A stretch of 6,337 bases of DNA from Bacteroidota bacterium. GTDB lineage: Bacteria; Bacteroidota; Ignavibacteria; Palsa-1295. Made by a program: the position numbers and the translations under genes. The notes under the pieces were generated by a model. That model saw only the letters and a list, made by a program, of their open reading frames with translations. It was not told the DNA's origin and ran no database searches. The stretch lies in assembly GCA_025363505.1 (NCBI GenBank), contig JANYDV010000085.1, positions 1 to 6,337 of the forward strand, written 5' to 3'. Positions 6,321 to 6,337 of this stretch are shown here, piece by piece; the stretch's first letter is position 1; every line of letters starts with the position of its first letter.

Positions 6321-6337
6321 TTTTTTAATTATATAAA

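Overview
The window looks like a piece of chromosome from the Bacteroidota/Chlorobiota side of the FCB bacteria, possibly a Kapabacteria- or Ignavibacteria-type lineage. Four things suggest this: a C-terminal type IX secretion (T9SS, Por) sorting domain on one exported protein, an exact Bacteroidota-style promoter (TTTG, 20 bases, TAnnTTTG), weak or absent Shine-Dalgarno sequences, and a DUF1800 gene. Base composition is moderately AT-rich. No phage, transposon or CRISPR signature was seen.

Layout. Bases 1-975 (minus) hold the first 325 codons of a DUF1800 protein whose C-terminus lies beyond the left edge. A tRNA-Leu(GAG) follows at 1131-1211 (plus). A perfect 10-bp hairpin at 1215-1239 ends both this tRNA and the convergent gene to its right. 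Bases 1254-4230 (minus) form a probable two-gene unit of exported proteins. The upstream gene (2776-4230) has an FG-GAP-like segment and a CBM9/DOMON-like domain. The downstream gene (1254-2717) is a sorbosone/glucose-dehydrogenase-type beta-propeller with a T9SS tail. The unit has a textbook promoter at 4235-4266, so close to the ATG that the mRNA is probably leaderless.

Bases 4231-4714 separate this unit from rightward genes. They are not empty: on the minus strand they carry what reads as a decayed Rieske [2Fe-2S] gene. Both iron-ligand cysteine positions are changed to Phe and Tyr, the frame has an internal TGA, and a perfect 14-bp inverted repeat sits in its middle.

On the right, 4715-5812 (plus) encodes an unrecognised histidine-rich polytopic membrane protein, and 5892-6320 (plus) encodes an OsmC-family peroxiredoxin with both catalytic cysteines.

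How the genes fit together: the two minus-strand exported proteins may act together on carbohydrate or another oxidisable substrate outside the cell (inference from domains and adjacency). The DUF1800 gene is a separate unit with a possible promoter of its own. The OsmC gene is an organic-peroxide defence gene with no evident tie to its neighbour. The most unusual items are the ligand-less Rieske remnant with its embedded palindrome, the predicted leaderless promoter and the His-rich membrane protein.
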